Shown here: piece after piece, positions 48,001 to 56,100 of the stretch
Position numbering within the stretch: position 1 is the stretch's first letter
Layout of the letters: every line of letters begins with the position of its first letter
Assembly (NCBI GenBank): GCA_011525915.1
Contig: WYBM01000003.1
Coordinates: 50,568 to 114,567, forward strand
Length of the DNA: 64,000 nt
DNA from: Ardenticatenaceae bacterium
GTDB taxonomy: Bacteria > Chloroflexota > Anaerolineae > Promineifilales > Promineifilaceae
Direction: 5' to 3'
Program-made: the position numbers and the translations under genes
Notes under the pieces: generated by a model
What the model saw: only the letters and a program-made list of their open reading frames with translations
Databases searched by the model: none
Told to the model about the DNA's origin: nothing

Positions 48001-48421
48001 TATTATTCATCAAATAGGTGCTAAGCCCTACCCCCGCAAACACCCCAATGGAACGATCATACTTTGCCGGGACATATCCGGCTGTTTCTATCGCTTTCCA
48101 GGCTTCCTCTAAAAAGAGGCGCTGCTGCGGGTCCATACTTTGAGCTTCTCTTGGTGTCAGCCCAAAAAAGGAGGCATCAAAAAGATCGACGCCCTTAAGA
48201 ACAGCACCTGCTTTTACATAATTAGGATCACGTAAAGTTTCGGGTGACACACCAGCATCCAACAAATCCTGATCTGTAAATTTGGTTATGCATTCCACCC
48301 CGCCAGTCAGATTTTGCCAAAACTGGGTGACATTGTCGGCTTCAGGAAAGCGCCCTGACAAACTGATAATGGCAATGTCGTTGCTGTCTTCAAATTCAGA
48401 CCAATCGTAATCTAGTGTCAT
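39065..48421 (-). CDS. Type I PKS modules 3 and 4: KS-AT-KR-ACP-KS-AT-KR-ACP
   Basis: About 3118 residues from ATG 48421; the frame opens earlier, but this start is preceded by a GAGAGAA site and lies 19 nt after the upstream stop. Module 3: KS with 'VQTYCSTS' (about 184), AT 'GYSLGEYVCA' (about 649) and 'THAFHS', KR near 1170 ('ITGGLGSVG', 'LGGLGF..Y..N'), ACP near 1475. Module 4: KS 'VQTFCSTS' (about 1714), AT 'GYSLGEYVTA' (about 2188) and 'SHAFHS', KR near 2728 ('GGGPGQLDYCAGNAF'), ACP near 3045. Both ATs look active and malonyl-specific. There is no DH or ER, so two beta-hydroxyl units are expected. The Arg-rich C-terminus ('QRGEKRREQLAQMRQ') resembles a docking helix. Confidence 0.93.
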   Translation of the reverse strand: MTLDYDWSEFEDSNDIAIISLSGRFPEADNVTQFWQNLTGGVECITKFTDQDLLDAGVSPETLRDPNYVKAGAVLKGVDLFDASFFGLTPREAQSMDPQQRLFLEEAWKAIETAGYVPAKYDRSIGVFAGVGLSTYLMNNIAPNPAFVDAVGKMPIVLGNDKDSLTTRVAYLLDLTGPCVTVQTYCSTSLVAISTACENLLGGVCDMALAGGVFISIPQKAGYYYQEGGIASPDARCRAFDVKAKGAPLGNGVGVVLLKRLEDAVRDGDTIYAVIKGWAINNDGALRVGYTAPGVRGQAGVILEAITNADVPAESIQYIEAHGTGTALGDAVEFQAMNKAFSELTDKKGFCAIASVKTNVGHLDRAAGVTGVIKTALSLKHKLIPASLNYEEPNPAIDFKGTPFFVNTRLRDWQENGPWPRRAGVSSFGMGGTNAHVVLEECPQLPVDEGKRPFQLLLLSAKTTSALDVATTNLQLHLEDNPTQSIHDVAYTLQVGRQFFEQRRILVCQDVNDAVRGLGDPQRLTSFATGEQNYPVTFMFAGVGEQYENIARDLYDTEPCFQQVVTECAEHLHSLLGVDIIQLLYSQEPVKPDNGKINLHQLLGRQNEAVENTPLQQTEIAQPVMFVIEYGLAKLLQSWGIEPDSLIGYSLGEYVCACLAGVMSLKDALYLVTKRAQLIQQLETGRMLAVPLSAADVQPYLSHDLDLALINSPQTCVLAGTHEAVTNAQKRFTESGVACQLLNTTHAFHSHMMQPIVQAFTALVQSITLHPPEIPYISNVTGDWITPEQATTAAYWAQHLCQTVHFEAGIEKLISDDLCILLEIGPGQSLGSFVKQNKNCQRDQWRLILPTLPHGQQAQSAVATLWQTLGHLWLHGQTIPWERFYEDEYRRRIPLPTYPFEKQSYWIDPPKGYQLERGQEKLHSKKSDPREWFYTPVWEEQERMAETAVSPTPLTFLLFSDQTGYSPTIATLLQQQGHTVIQVTPGGEFSTINRQTYTLDPTSPYAYIQLLRQIAQQGQKPERVIHAWSITSSDTILSFDDSQKRGYNSLVYLAQALDSELDQAVQLVILSNDVQAIAQEERNPAKATLLGPARIIAQEYQAIQCQTIDIDNQTDARMILADIINVAAKETALAYRHNKRYRLTFTPHTLSPEPTRLRQKGVYLITGGLGSVGLTIAEHLAETVQAQIILTSRHGLPDRDEWERHGPEDTPLSKKFNAIRHLESLGADVLVLAADVTDQAAMKRVFTTIAADYGALHGVIHGAGLTDPASFQPLQMLEHTVSDNHFLPKVQGTQVLQAALKESALQPDFCLLLSSLSSILGGLGFTAYASANIFMDAFAHNMNRQQTATQWISINWDTWQSEAAQTESNMRLGSSIAEFVMNREEGKQAFALALNSQHSQLVNSTGDLQQRIQEWVYLESVSQAQSANITAVSRPQLDTHYVPASDEYAQQVAEIWQDVLGITQVGIHDNFFDLGGNSLIGLQLISKIQKRFKVQIPAVALFEAPTIDALVRYLHPETVQDEQDTSQAMLKKRRESARKNIDNQGVAIVSMAGRFPGANNIETLWENLCDGVESISWFTDEELLASGIPPQTFNKENYVKARPIIDQADMFDAYFFGYSPREAELIDPQQRLFLECAWEALERAGYNPDGYKGLIGVFGGANLSTYMLRLAMDPQIVANVSDYQAVIGNDKDALATTVSYKLNLRGPSFAVQTFCSTSLVATHLACQSLLNGECDMALAGGVSVRVPQKTGYTFMEGGMESPDGHCRTFDAQAKGSLFGDGVAIVLLKRLEDALEDGDVIHAVIKGSAINNDGSLKVGYTAPSVNGQADVVEMAQTHAGIDPETIGYIEAHGTATELGDPIELASLTRAFRKKSDKKQYCAIGSIKTNMGHLDRAAGTTGLIKATLAVKHGLIPASLHYNAPNPEIDLANSPFYVNAKLSQWPHLGDGPRRAGVNSLGMGGTNAHVIIEQPPEQKSTTASRPVQLLLLSARTESALDVMGLNLAAYLRHHDTVSLADVAYTLQVGRKTFEQRRMLVCSSKEEAIALLENQDPRHVYSLHQKPANRSIIFMFPGVGEHYLHMAQAFYEQEGVFRQAIKRCCEILHPYLNKKIEAFLYPPQTTAANGRLQGMDFRAMLGRGQAQQQLSDEERQLHETAVLQPIMFAIEYALAHLVMSWGIRPQGMVGYSLGEYVTACLSGVLSLEDALKLVAERARMIQASPRGCMLATSLSKEQVQIYLHQDVSLAAHNGQNMTVLAGSYEAIALLEKQLDEAEVACRRLPTSHAFHSHMMKRLADPLTELVQSVTLHPPRIPYISNVTGNWITEEEATDTAYWAKHMCEPVQFCHALDTLFQKQDQIFLEIGPGQSLVSFAKQHPRCSSEQMPLILPTMRSRYDKQSDITFMLNTIGRLWLLDVKLAWDQFYKEERRQRVELPTYPFERQRYWVDPSMVSLGRQQAAMPQARTPEEAISSVPRDVVDHWFYLPGWKQTAPLRAAQNEADSCWLLFIDEHNLGQALADQLRAQQATVITVQPGEAYQQEDLHFTVRPAMRADYDTMLRTLRQDNHIPTQIVHLWTVSSLPTADLSTVDETLQLSLYSLIAFVQSFGEAVDKPGCISIVSTHVQSVTGQETICAEKATIIGPCRVIPLEYAAIQTRCVDVDWPATVDWQSKALVTNLIAELTSPIKDQMVALRGHTRWVEAFEPFCIEALPKNQPPILKQKGVYVITGGLGGIGLAMAVYLAKTVQAKLVLMGRSGLPIRAQWADIIEQGEDASLIDKLQKIQTLESMGAEVLTLAVDVSDKAGMATAVCDIIARFQTIHGVLHTAGVPGIGLTQLKTPETVAKVIASKVQGTLVMEHVLQQANIQPDFIVLFSSITSVTGGGPGQLDYCAGNAFLDAFARQRIGHPCQTISINWGEWQWNAWDSGLSGYHDEVQTFFRENRKRFGIHFDEGQISLGRVLASSLPQVVVSTQDFRIVAKLSQQFTAVNILNRINEEKAARPRHARPSLGISYVAPRNDLEQKIADAWGEILGLEDIGIYDNFFDLGGNSLIGIDLIAQLRKQFDNKDIPAHILYEAPSVSALSDYFNESEKKVAMVEARQQRGEKRREQLAQMRQSHRRR

Positions 48422-48440
48422 GATGATTCTCTCAAGGTTT

Positions 48441-51400
48441 CTACTTTTGTCTCTTTTGTCTTTGCTGCTCCCGGCGGTTTTTGCGGCTCTGCCCCCGTGT
48501 GGCATCTTTTGTGAGTGTGGATACCAACTCTGTTTTCCTTTCAAGCATCGTCGCCAAGGCACGTACAGTTGGCCCTTCATATAATGTTGCCGGTGATAAT
48601 GTTTGCTCGAAGGTTCTTTCAACTTTAGAAATAAGCATCATACCAATTAATGAATTGCCCCCTAATTCAAAGAAATGATCATGAACGCCTACCTTGTCGA
48701 TTGCCAGCGCTTCGGCCCATATCTCTGCAAGCTTTTGCTCTGTTTCGCTTTGGGGGGCGGTATAGGTGGTGCGAATATGGGGGCGAGGGAACCTTTGCTT
48801 GTTTTGTTGAGTTTCTGTTACTTCCTGCAACAAATTTTCAGTAGAGAGCGCATCCCATTGTTCAGTCACCGTTTGCACATCTTGTGTCAGAACGAGCCAT
48901 TGGGGAATAGATGTTGCCAAGATACGCCACAAGGCTTCATGCCCATCCGTAAAAGAGATGCCATAGGCGGTGCGTATTTTTTTGATCTTCTCGCTCACAT
49001 GGGGCAATGAATGCAGCAAGTCACTTTGCCAGGCATCCCATTGCCACGCCCCCCAGTTAATTGCATAAGTAGGCAGGTTTTGTTTGGTATAGTAATGGGC
49101 TAAGGCATCTAGATAGGCATTGGCGGCGCAGTAGTCAACTTCGCCCGGTCCACCAATAATGGCATTACTCGATGAGTAAAGTACCGCAAATTTTAGTTCC
49201 TGTTGTAATGTGCTAAGTAAGTGATAGCTCCCTTGTATTTTAGGATTAAAAACGGCCGTTGCTTTTTCTTTCGTTTTGAACTGAATCAACCCTTCGCCGG
49301 GAACACCAGCCAGGTGGAAAAGTCCATCGATGGTGGGCACATCCTGACGCAAAGCCCCTAATTTTGCTTGTAATTGCGCTAAATCTGCGATATCGAGGCT
49401 TAATGGGTAGATCGTTGCCCCTATTTTTTCTAATGTCACTATTTGCTGAACCCTGATTTTTTCCGCACTTTCAGCTTCTTGTGTGAGAATGGTTTCCCAT
49501 TGCTGGCGATCTGGCAATGGCATGCGCCCCACAAGAATCAGGGTGCAAGGAACATGTCTGGCAATATCTTGTGCGAGTGCATACCCTAAGCCGCCAAACC
49601 CCCCCGTAATCATATAAGTTCCGTTTACTTCCAGGTACGGTTTGAGCGGTTGCGGCGAGTTAGCTGGCAAAGTAACCGAAGAAAAAGTCTGTTGCCAGCG
49701 TGTTTGTCCACGATAACCGACGATGGCTTTTAATTGTGCGTTTTGAGTGAACTCATCAATGAGTTGATCTGCGGCAGGTGTATTGTCAGGATCAATGTCG
49801 ATGAATTGACATTCAATGTAAGGATATTCTTTGGGGATGACCCGGTAGGGGCCAAGTAACATAGCTTGATTGGGTTGAATCGGCTCGTCGCCCAGAATAT
49901 CGTGTGCTTGCGAGGCCATAATATGCAGACGTATGGCCGCCTCTTTTTGCTGTGTGCCGACGGCTTGTGTCAGAGACAGCAAGTTAAAGAAATGGGTAGT
50001 GTCCGGCTGGTTATTCCCGTGCGTCTGGATGCTCCATAGATAGATAATGTGCCGGGGGAATTGATTGATTCGCTCTAAATGTTTGCACAAATCCAGATAA
50101 TCATCAGGATTACCTGGATTTATTGTAAAATGGTTGTCTTGCAGGCGTTCAAATTTCTCACCCTTGGTGACGACGATAACGTGCTGGTCTTGTTGCTCAA
50201 GTTCTTGTTGTAAAAGTTGAGCAATCGTATGGTCTCCTTGAAAGAGGAGCCATGTTTCTGAATGGTTCTTGTTTTTATGTTTATAGACTAGCGGTTGTTT
50301 TTGCCATGTAGGCAAATAAAACCAACGTGCAACCGGGTTTTTCTCTAGGGAGGAAGGGGGCATTTGAACTGTTTGGTGGCCATTATTTGTATGATAAGGT
50401 ACCCAATACGTTTCGTGCTGCCAGGGATAATTTGGCAGTGACTGCCATTGTGCTGTTTGGTACTTGTAAAATGATGTCCAATCGACTTCGATGCCTGACA
50501 ACCATAAACGGCCAACCGTTTCCAGCAGCACGGCCGTTTCTGATCGTTCATCATAGGCTGAGGGCAACGAGAAGAGCACAATCGGGTCAGCTTGGTTTTG
50601 CCGTATAGGGTGTTGCATTGCCAGGCTGCCCAAGGCATTGTTTGGGCCAACCTCTAACAGAAGATAAGGTTTATCTTTCCACAATGTTTCGATACCTTGG
50701 GCGAAGCGTACCGGTTGTAATAAATGCTGTACCCAATAGTTGGGGCAGACAACCTCTTCCGGGCGCACCCATGTCCCGGTTACATTAGACACATACGGAA
50801 TTTGCGGGGGGTGAAAAGTAATTTCTGACAAAGTTTGTTGCAGCTCTGGCACAATTGCTCCCATCATATGGGAGTGAAACGCATGAGTCGTTTGCAACTG
50901 CCGGCAAACATGACCTTCGGCGCGTAGTTGTCCAGCAAAAGCCGTGATGGTGGGCATTTCGCCGGATAAAACACACATATTGGGCCCATTGACAGCAGAT
51001 ATAGACACATCACTCGGCAACAGGGGCGTTAATGCTTCTTCAGGCAAAGCGACGGCTAACATAGCGCCTGTGGGCAAGGCTTGAATCAACTTGCCTCGTG
51101 TGGCTACAAGTTTAAGGCCATCTGCCAGAGAATAGACACCTGACAAACAAGCCGCGACAAATTCCCCTAAACTATACCCAATTATTGCAGCCGGCTGAAT
51201 GCCCCATGACAACCACAATTGTGACAAGGCGTATTCGACTACAAACAAAGCCGGTTGTGCATACATCGTCTGGTTGAGTTTGCCAGCAATTTCGTCAACA
51301 GATCCTCGCCCTACCATTTGACGGAAACCGCGTGTTTGGTGGTTTGGTAGAGAGGGCGTAACTGATGACGGCCGTTCTGGGTAAAGAATGTCGCGTAAAT

Positions 51401-53177
51401 CAAGCCCTAAATAAGGCTTCAATTGGTCGCAGCAATGATCGACGATTTCCTTAAAGAGCGGTTCTGTCTTATATAAGGAAAGCGTCATTTGTTCATATTG
51501 GTCGCCGAGTCCCGGCAATAAAAAGGCCACTGGGCGAGGCGACGCGGCTGTTTTAGACAAGGCACTTTCTGCAGCAAGCTCATGGATGGCTTTTTGTGTG
51601 TTTGCACACACAAAAATACGCCGTAAGGGGAAATGATGACGCCCTTTTTGCAACGAATAGGCCACATCTACTAGCGAAATGTCCTCTTGTGTATGTATCT
51701 GGGTGATAAATTGTTCTGTTAATGTGTCCAACGCTTGCTCTGTACGGGCAGATAACGTGAATAACTCATAGGGCCGCGGGGCATCTTCTTTTGCCGCACG
51801 CTCTTGTTGAGGGGGCGCTTCGACCAGAACATGGGCATTGGTTCCTGACCAACCGAAAGAATTGATACCCGCGATGCGTCGCCCTTCGATGGGTTCCCAA
51901 TGAGCCGGTTCTGTAGGAATTTGTATGTGCATCTCTTGCCAGGGGATATTGGGATTGGGGGTTATGAAGTTGAGATGCGGGGGGATGGTTTGGTGGTGCA
52001 GGGCAAGAATCGTTTTAATAAGTCCTGCGATACCAGCCCCCGCCGTGAGATGGCCGATATTTGTTTTAACAGTACCCATGGATAAGGGTGTGCAACGGCC
52101 GTTTCCATACACCGATTCAATCGACTCTGCTTCAATTGGGTCACCCAGCGGCGTTCCAGAACCATGTGCTTCAATATACCCAACTAAGTGGGGTTCAAGT
52201 TTTGCTTGTTTTAAGGCTTGCCGCATAACCGCCTGTTGTGCCAACCCGTTTGGGGCAGTCAAACTGCTGCTGCGACCATCTTCGTTGATGGCTGTGCCAC
52301 GTACAATCCCTAAGATAGGATTGCCATCATCAAGCGCATCCTGTAAACGTTTTACCAGCACAATCCCGCACCCCTCACCTAGAGCAAAGCCATCTGCACG
52401 GGCATCAAATGATTTACAACGGCCGTCTGCCGCTAACATACGCATTTTGCAGGCATTGACCATACTCTCTGGCAAAGTGATCATATGAACACCGCCCACC
52501 ACAGCTAAATCACATTCTTTCTGGCGCAAACTTTCACAAGCAAGATGCAACGCAACCAAAGATGAGGAGCAAGCCGTATCCAGCGCAATATTAGGCCCTT
52601 GAAAATCAAAAAAATAAGATAGCCGTCCAGCCGCCACGCTAGAAGAACACCCTATGCCATAATAAGGATCATTGATACAGCCAGTATAATCAGCTTGAAG
52701 CTGACGCTCCGCATATTGATTAGCCAATATACCGACAAACACACCGGTAAGACTGCCCGCTAACGTCTTTGGATCGACAAAAACATTTTCCAACGCTTCC
52801 CAGGTCAATTCCAGCAACAACCGTTGTTGTGGATCCATGCGCAATGCTTCCCGTGAGGAAATACCAAAAAAATCGGCGTCAAATTGTGCTGCCTGCGCCA
52901 TAAACCCACCATGACGCGTATACATTTTCCCCTGTTTGTAAGGGTCTGGATCATAAAATTCGTCAATAAGCCATCTTTCTTCAGGAACTTCAACAATCCC
53001 TTCTCGTCCATTAACCAATAGCTGCCAAAAGGCTTCAGGGGTTCGACAATTATGAGGGAATCGGCATGACATACTGACGATGGCAATCGGGTCGGGCTCA
53101 GGTTGGAGCATACGCGCCAAGACAGCGCGCTTGGACAGCGGAAGTTTCTCAATTAGCTGCAACAATGGATCACTCAT
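48441..53177 (-). CDS. Type I PKS module 2: KS-AT-KR-ACP
   Basis: 1578 residues, one module. The KS is canonical ('LDTACSSSL', Cys about 200; 'EAHGSGTP'; 'KTNIGHLT'), unlike the KS domains of modules 3-7. The AT has 'GYSLGEFVAA' (about 668) and 'THAFHS', so malonyl-CoA is predicted. The KR (about 1190-1390) has 'ITGGFGGLG' and 'GGPGEVDYCAANAY'. The ACP has 'LGGNSLIG' (about 1508). The short N-terminal helix ('LLQLIEKLPLSKRAVLARM') and the basic C-terminal tail look like docking elements. It starts 8 nt after the stop of module 1, so the genes are coupled. It adds a beta-hydroxyl C2 unit to the chain from module 1. Confidence 0.93.
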   Translation of the reverse strand: MSDPLLQLIEKLPLSKRAVLARMLQPEPDPIAIVSMSCRFPHNCRTPEAFWQLLVNGREGIVEVPEERWLIDEFYDPDPYKQGKMYTRHGGFMAQAAQFDADFFGISSREALRMDPQQRLLLELTWEALENVFVDPKTLAGSLTGVFVGILANQYAERQLQADYTGCINDPYYGIGCSSSVAAGRLSYFFDFQGPNIALDTACSSSLVALHLACESLRQKECDLAVVGGVHMITLPESMVNACKMRMLAADGRCKSFDARADGFALGEGCGIVLVKRLQDALDDGNPILGIVRGTAINEDGRSSSLTAPNGLAQQAVMRQALKQAKLEPHLVGYIEAHGSGTPLGDPIEAESIESVYGNGRCTPLSMGTVKTNIGHLTAGAGIAGLIKTILALHHQTIPPHLNFITPNPNIPWQEMHIQIPTEPAHWEPIEGRRIAGINSFGWSGTNAHVLVEAPPQQERAAKEDAPRPYELFTLSARTEQALDTLTEQFITQIHTQEDISLVDVAYSLQKGRHHFPLRRIFVCANTQKAIHELAAESALSKTAASPRPVAFLLPGLGDQYEQMTLSLYKTEPLFKEIVDHCCDQLKPYLGLDLRDILYPERPSSVTPSLPNHQTRGFRQMVGRGSVDEIAGKLNQTMYAQPALFVVEYALSQLWLSWGIQPAAIIGYSLGEFVAACLSGVYSLADGLKLVATRGKLIQALPTGAMLAVALPEEALTPLLPSDVSISAVNGPNMCVLSGEMPTITAFAGQLRAEGHVCRQLQTTHAFHSHMMGAIVPELQQTLSEITFHPPQIPYVSNVTGTWVRPEEVVCPNYWVQHLLQPVRFAQGIETLWKDKPYLLLEVGPNNALGSLAMQHPIRQNQADPIVLFSLPSAYDERSETAVLLETVGRLWLSGIEVDWTSFYKYQTAQWQSLPNYPWQHETYWVPYHTNNGHQTVQMPPSSLEKNPVARWFYLPTWQKQPLVYKHKNKNHSETWLLFQGDHTIAQLLQQELEQQDQHVIVVTKGEKFERLQDNHFTINPGNPDDYLDLCKHLERINQFPRHIIYLWSIQTHGNNQPDTTHFFNLLSLTQAVGTQQKEAAIRLHIMASQAHDILGDEPIQPNQAMLLGPYRVIPKEYPYIECQFIDIDPDNTPAADQLIDEFTQNAQLKAIVGYRGQTRWQQTFSSVTLPANSPQPLKPYLEVNGTYMITGGFGGLGYALAQDIARHVPCTLILVGRMPLPDRQQWETILTQEAESAEKIRVQQIVTLEKIGATIYPLSLDIADLAQLQAKLGALRQDVPTIDGLFHLAGVPGEGLIQFKTKEKATAVFNPKIQGSYHLLSTLQQELKFAVLYSSSNAIIGGPGEVDYCAANAYLDALAHYYTKQNLPTYAINWGAWQWDAWQSDLLHSLPHVSEKIKKIRTAYGISFTDGHEALWRILATSIPQWLVLTQDVQTVTEQWDALSTENLLQEVTETQQNKQRFPRPHIRTTYTAPQSETEQKLAEIWAEALAIDKVGVHDHFFELGGNSLIGMMLISKVERTFEQTLSPATLYEGPTVRALATMLERKTELVSTLTKDATRGQSRKNRREQQRQKRQK

Positions 53178-53185
53178 AATTCTGT

Positions 53186-56100
53186 TTACTCATCTAATAA
53201 CCTTTGCGCCAATTCATCTGCTGACAGATGGTCAATAGCATCTAACAGGGCTGCCAATGCTTCGCCTTCTTCATCGGATAACGAAACAAGATCATTGGAC
53301 AAATCATCTGGTTTTTCTGGTTCAATATCAGGGAGATCAATACCCATTTTTGCTGCGACGTGAGGGACAAGGTTTCCAATTGTTTTGTAGTTCCATAAAA
53401 CGGTGACTGAAAGATGAATATTTAATACGTCTTCAAGCCGATTGCGTAACTCTAAGGCCATTAAAGAGTCAAATCCCAATGCGCTTAATGGGGTGTGGGC
53501 GTTGATTTGTTCTGGCGATAAACGCAGCACCTGGGCAACTTGCTGGCTCAAGTAATCTGCCAAGATGCCCGCCCGTTCTGTTATGGGCACTTTTTCTAAT
53601 TGCGTCAGGAAGCGTCGATCCCCATGTTTGGTTATGGTGGCTGCGGTTTCTGGCGTCATGATCGATGAGAAGACAGGCCATTGTGAAGCTAGGGGGAAGA
53701 ATTGCTGCCATTGACGCAGATTAAGTGACATGACGCTTAATTGTCGGGCATTGAGCTGGAGCAGATGGTACGTAATGTCAAGCCCTACTTGCGGCGGAAT
53801 CGCTTGGATGCCACCAATATTGGCTTGTTCACCTGTGCCCCGCATCTTATCCACCGCTAAACCGATCTCAGCCCATGGCCCCCAATTGATACTCAAGGCT
53901 ACTAAGCCTTGACTGCGGCGATACTGAGCCAATGTATCGAGAAAAGCATTGGCCGCCGCATAATTCCCCTGTCCCGGCGAACCGATCAGTGAAGCGATAG
54001 ATGAGAATAGCATAAAAAAGTCTAAGGGCAGGTGCTTTGTGTATTCATGAAGATACCAGGCGCCATCCATCTTGGGTTTGCGTACCCTGGTAAACTGCGC
54101 TGCTGTTTGTCGCACAAGAATACCATCGTCAAGGACAGCCGCCGCATGGATAATACCGCATAAAGGTAGCTGTTCCTGAGCGATCGTATTGATGATGCGG
54201 GCCACATCATCTGCCTCACCAATATCACCTGTCATAATATCTATGTGAGCGCCACCTGCGGCCAATTCCGCAACCTTTGCTTCCAAATCGTCTGGCAAGG
54301 TATGACGCCGGGTGACTAAAACAAGATGTCTGGCACCGTGCGTAATCATCCATTGGCTGAAAGCGAGGCCCAAGCCACCTAGCCCACCAGTAATAAGGTA
54401 AATACCGTTCTCGCGGAAAAGGGTTTCTGGTGTCAGACTAGATGTCAGTTCAACTTCTTCGGCTTCTTGAGCAAATGAAACCACGATCTTGCCGATATGC
54501 CGGGCATGTGCCATTTGATGAAACGCATCAATAACCTGTTTTGCTGAGTATTGTTCCATTGGCAACGGCCGGAATGTTTGGCATTCAATATGCGCGATAA
54601 CTTGGTGCAAAAGCTGGCTGAATAACTCAGGACGGTCTTTAGACATTCGGGCCAGGTCAATGGCAAAGTAGGACAGGTTTTTTTGGAAGGGTGCCAAACC
54701 AATGCGATGGTCTTGATAGATATCACGTTTGCCAATTTCCAGGAAACGGCCGTATGGCGCCAAAATCTCCAGTCCGCGCACAATGGCATCACCGGTCAAT
54801 GAATTGAGAATAACGTCAACACCATATCCATGCGTGATGTCCATGACCACGTCGGCAAATTCTAGCGACCGGGAATCCATTACATGAGGAATCCCTATCG
54901 TTTCCCGAAGAAAGGTGCGTTTCTCTTCTGTGCCAGCTGTCGCTAATATTTCAGCACCGACCCATTGGGCAATTTGTATGGCCGCCAGTCCTGTGCCGCC
55001 AGATGCCGAATGGATAAGTACACGTTCCCCTTTTTGCAGCCTCCCCAAATGAATGAGCGCATAGTAAGCTGTCATAAAGGTGATGGGAATTGTCGCTGCC
55101 TCTTCCATGCTTAAGTTATCTGGTTTATGGGTGAGATAATTTGCGGAGACATTCACATATTTGCTAAAACTCCCCGGTGCGACTCCCATAACAGCATCAC
55201 CAACCGAGAATCGGGTTATGTCTGCGCCAACAGATATTACAATGCCAGCACATTCACCACCAAAAATGACGGCCTCTCCAGCCACACTATCCGGGCGTAT
55301 ACCTAACGCAGACAAAACATCAAGGAAGTTGAGGCCAACTGCATGAACTTCTATTTCTACTTCATGGGCTTTGGGCCTATGGCGCATAGAGGTGACCCAA
55401 TGTAAATGGCTTAATAGGCCAACCTGCCTTGAATATAACCGATAGGGGCGGCTGTTTGCTTTTACGAAAGTTGGCACGGATCGCTCTCGATATTCTAACA
55501 AACGGGCTATGTAACGGCCGTCTTCACGCAAACTTATTTGGGTTTCCTTGTCGTTTGCCTGTAATTCACTAAATAGAACCTGTGCTTCTTGTTCACTATT
55601 AATGAGCGATAAATCAACGCAGGTGCATTGCAACCCAGGGTGTTCATGAGCCACGACACGGCCGAACCCCCACAAGGGTGCTGAAGCGATAGTACCTTCA
55701 TGGTGTGAAAGGGTAATGGATTGAGTTCCCCTTGTCACTAGCCATAAACGGGGTTCTTGTCGCCCCCCCTTACGCACTAACGCTTGCACAAGATACAGTG
55801 GGGCATTATTGACGTAAGGGGCAACCTGGTTTTCAATGTTGTTCATATCCCTGGCGTCAAGTCCCCATAAGTACACAATTTGAGTACACGGATTCTGATT
55901 CGTAAATGCCTGGCCTAAAAGTGCTTCAAAATCCTGCGAACTGTTAGGGTCTATGACATAGTGATACGCATCAATTTTTTGAAATCTGGGGCCGTGCTTC
56001 ACAATAATGGGTTTTGTGCCCTGAGCCGCCCATAAACTGGTTAAATAACTCCCCACACAATCTTCTGAATCAGCAAACAGCAGCCACGTTTCCTCAGTTC

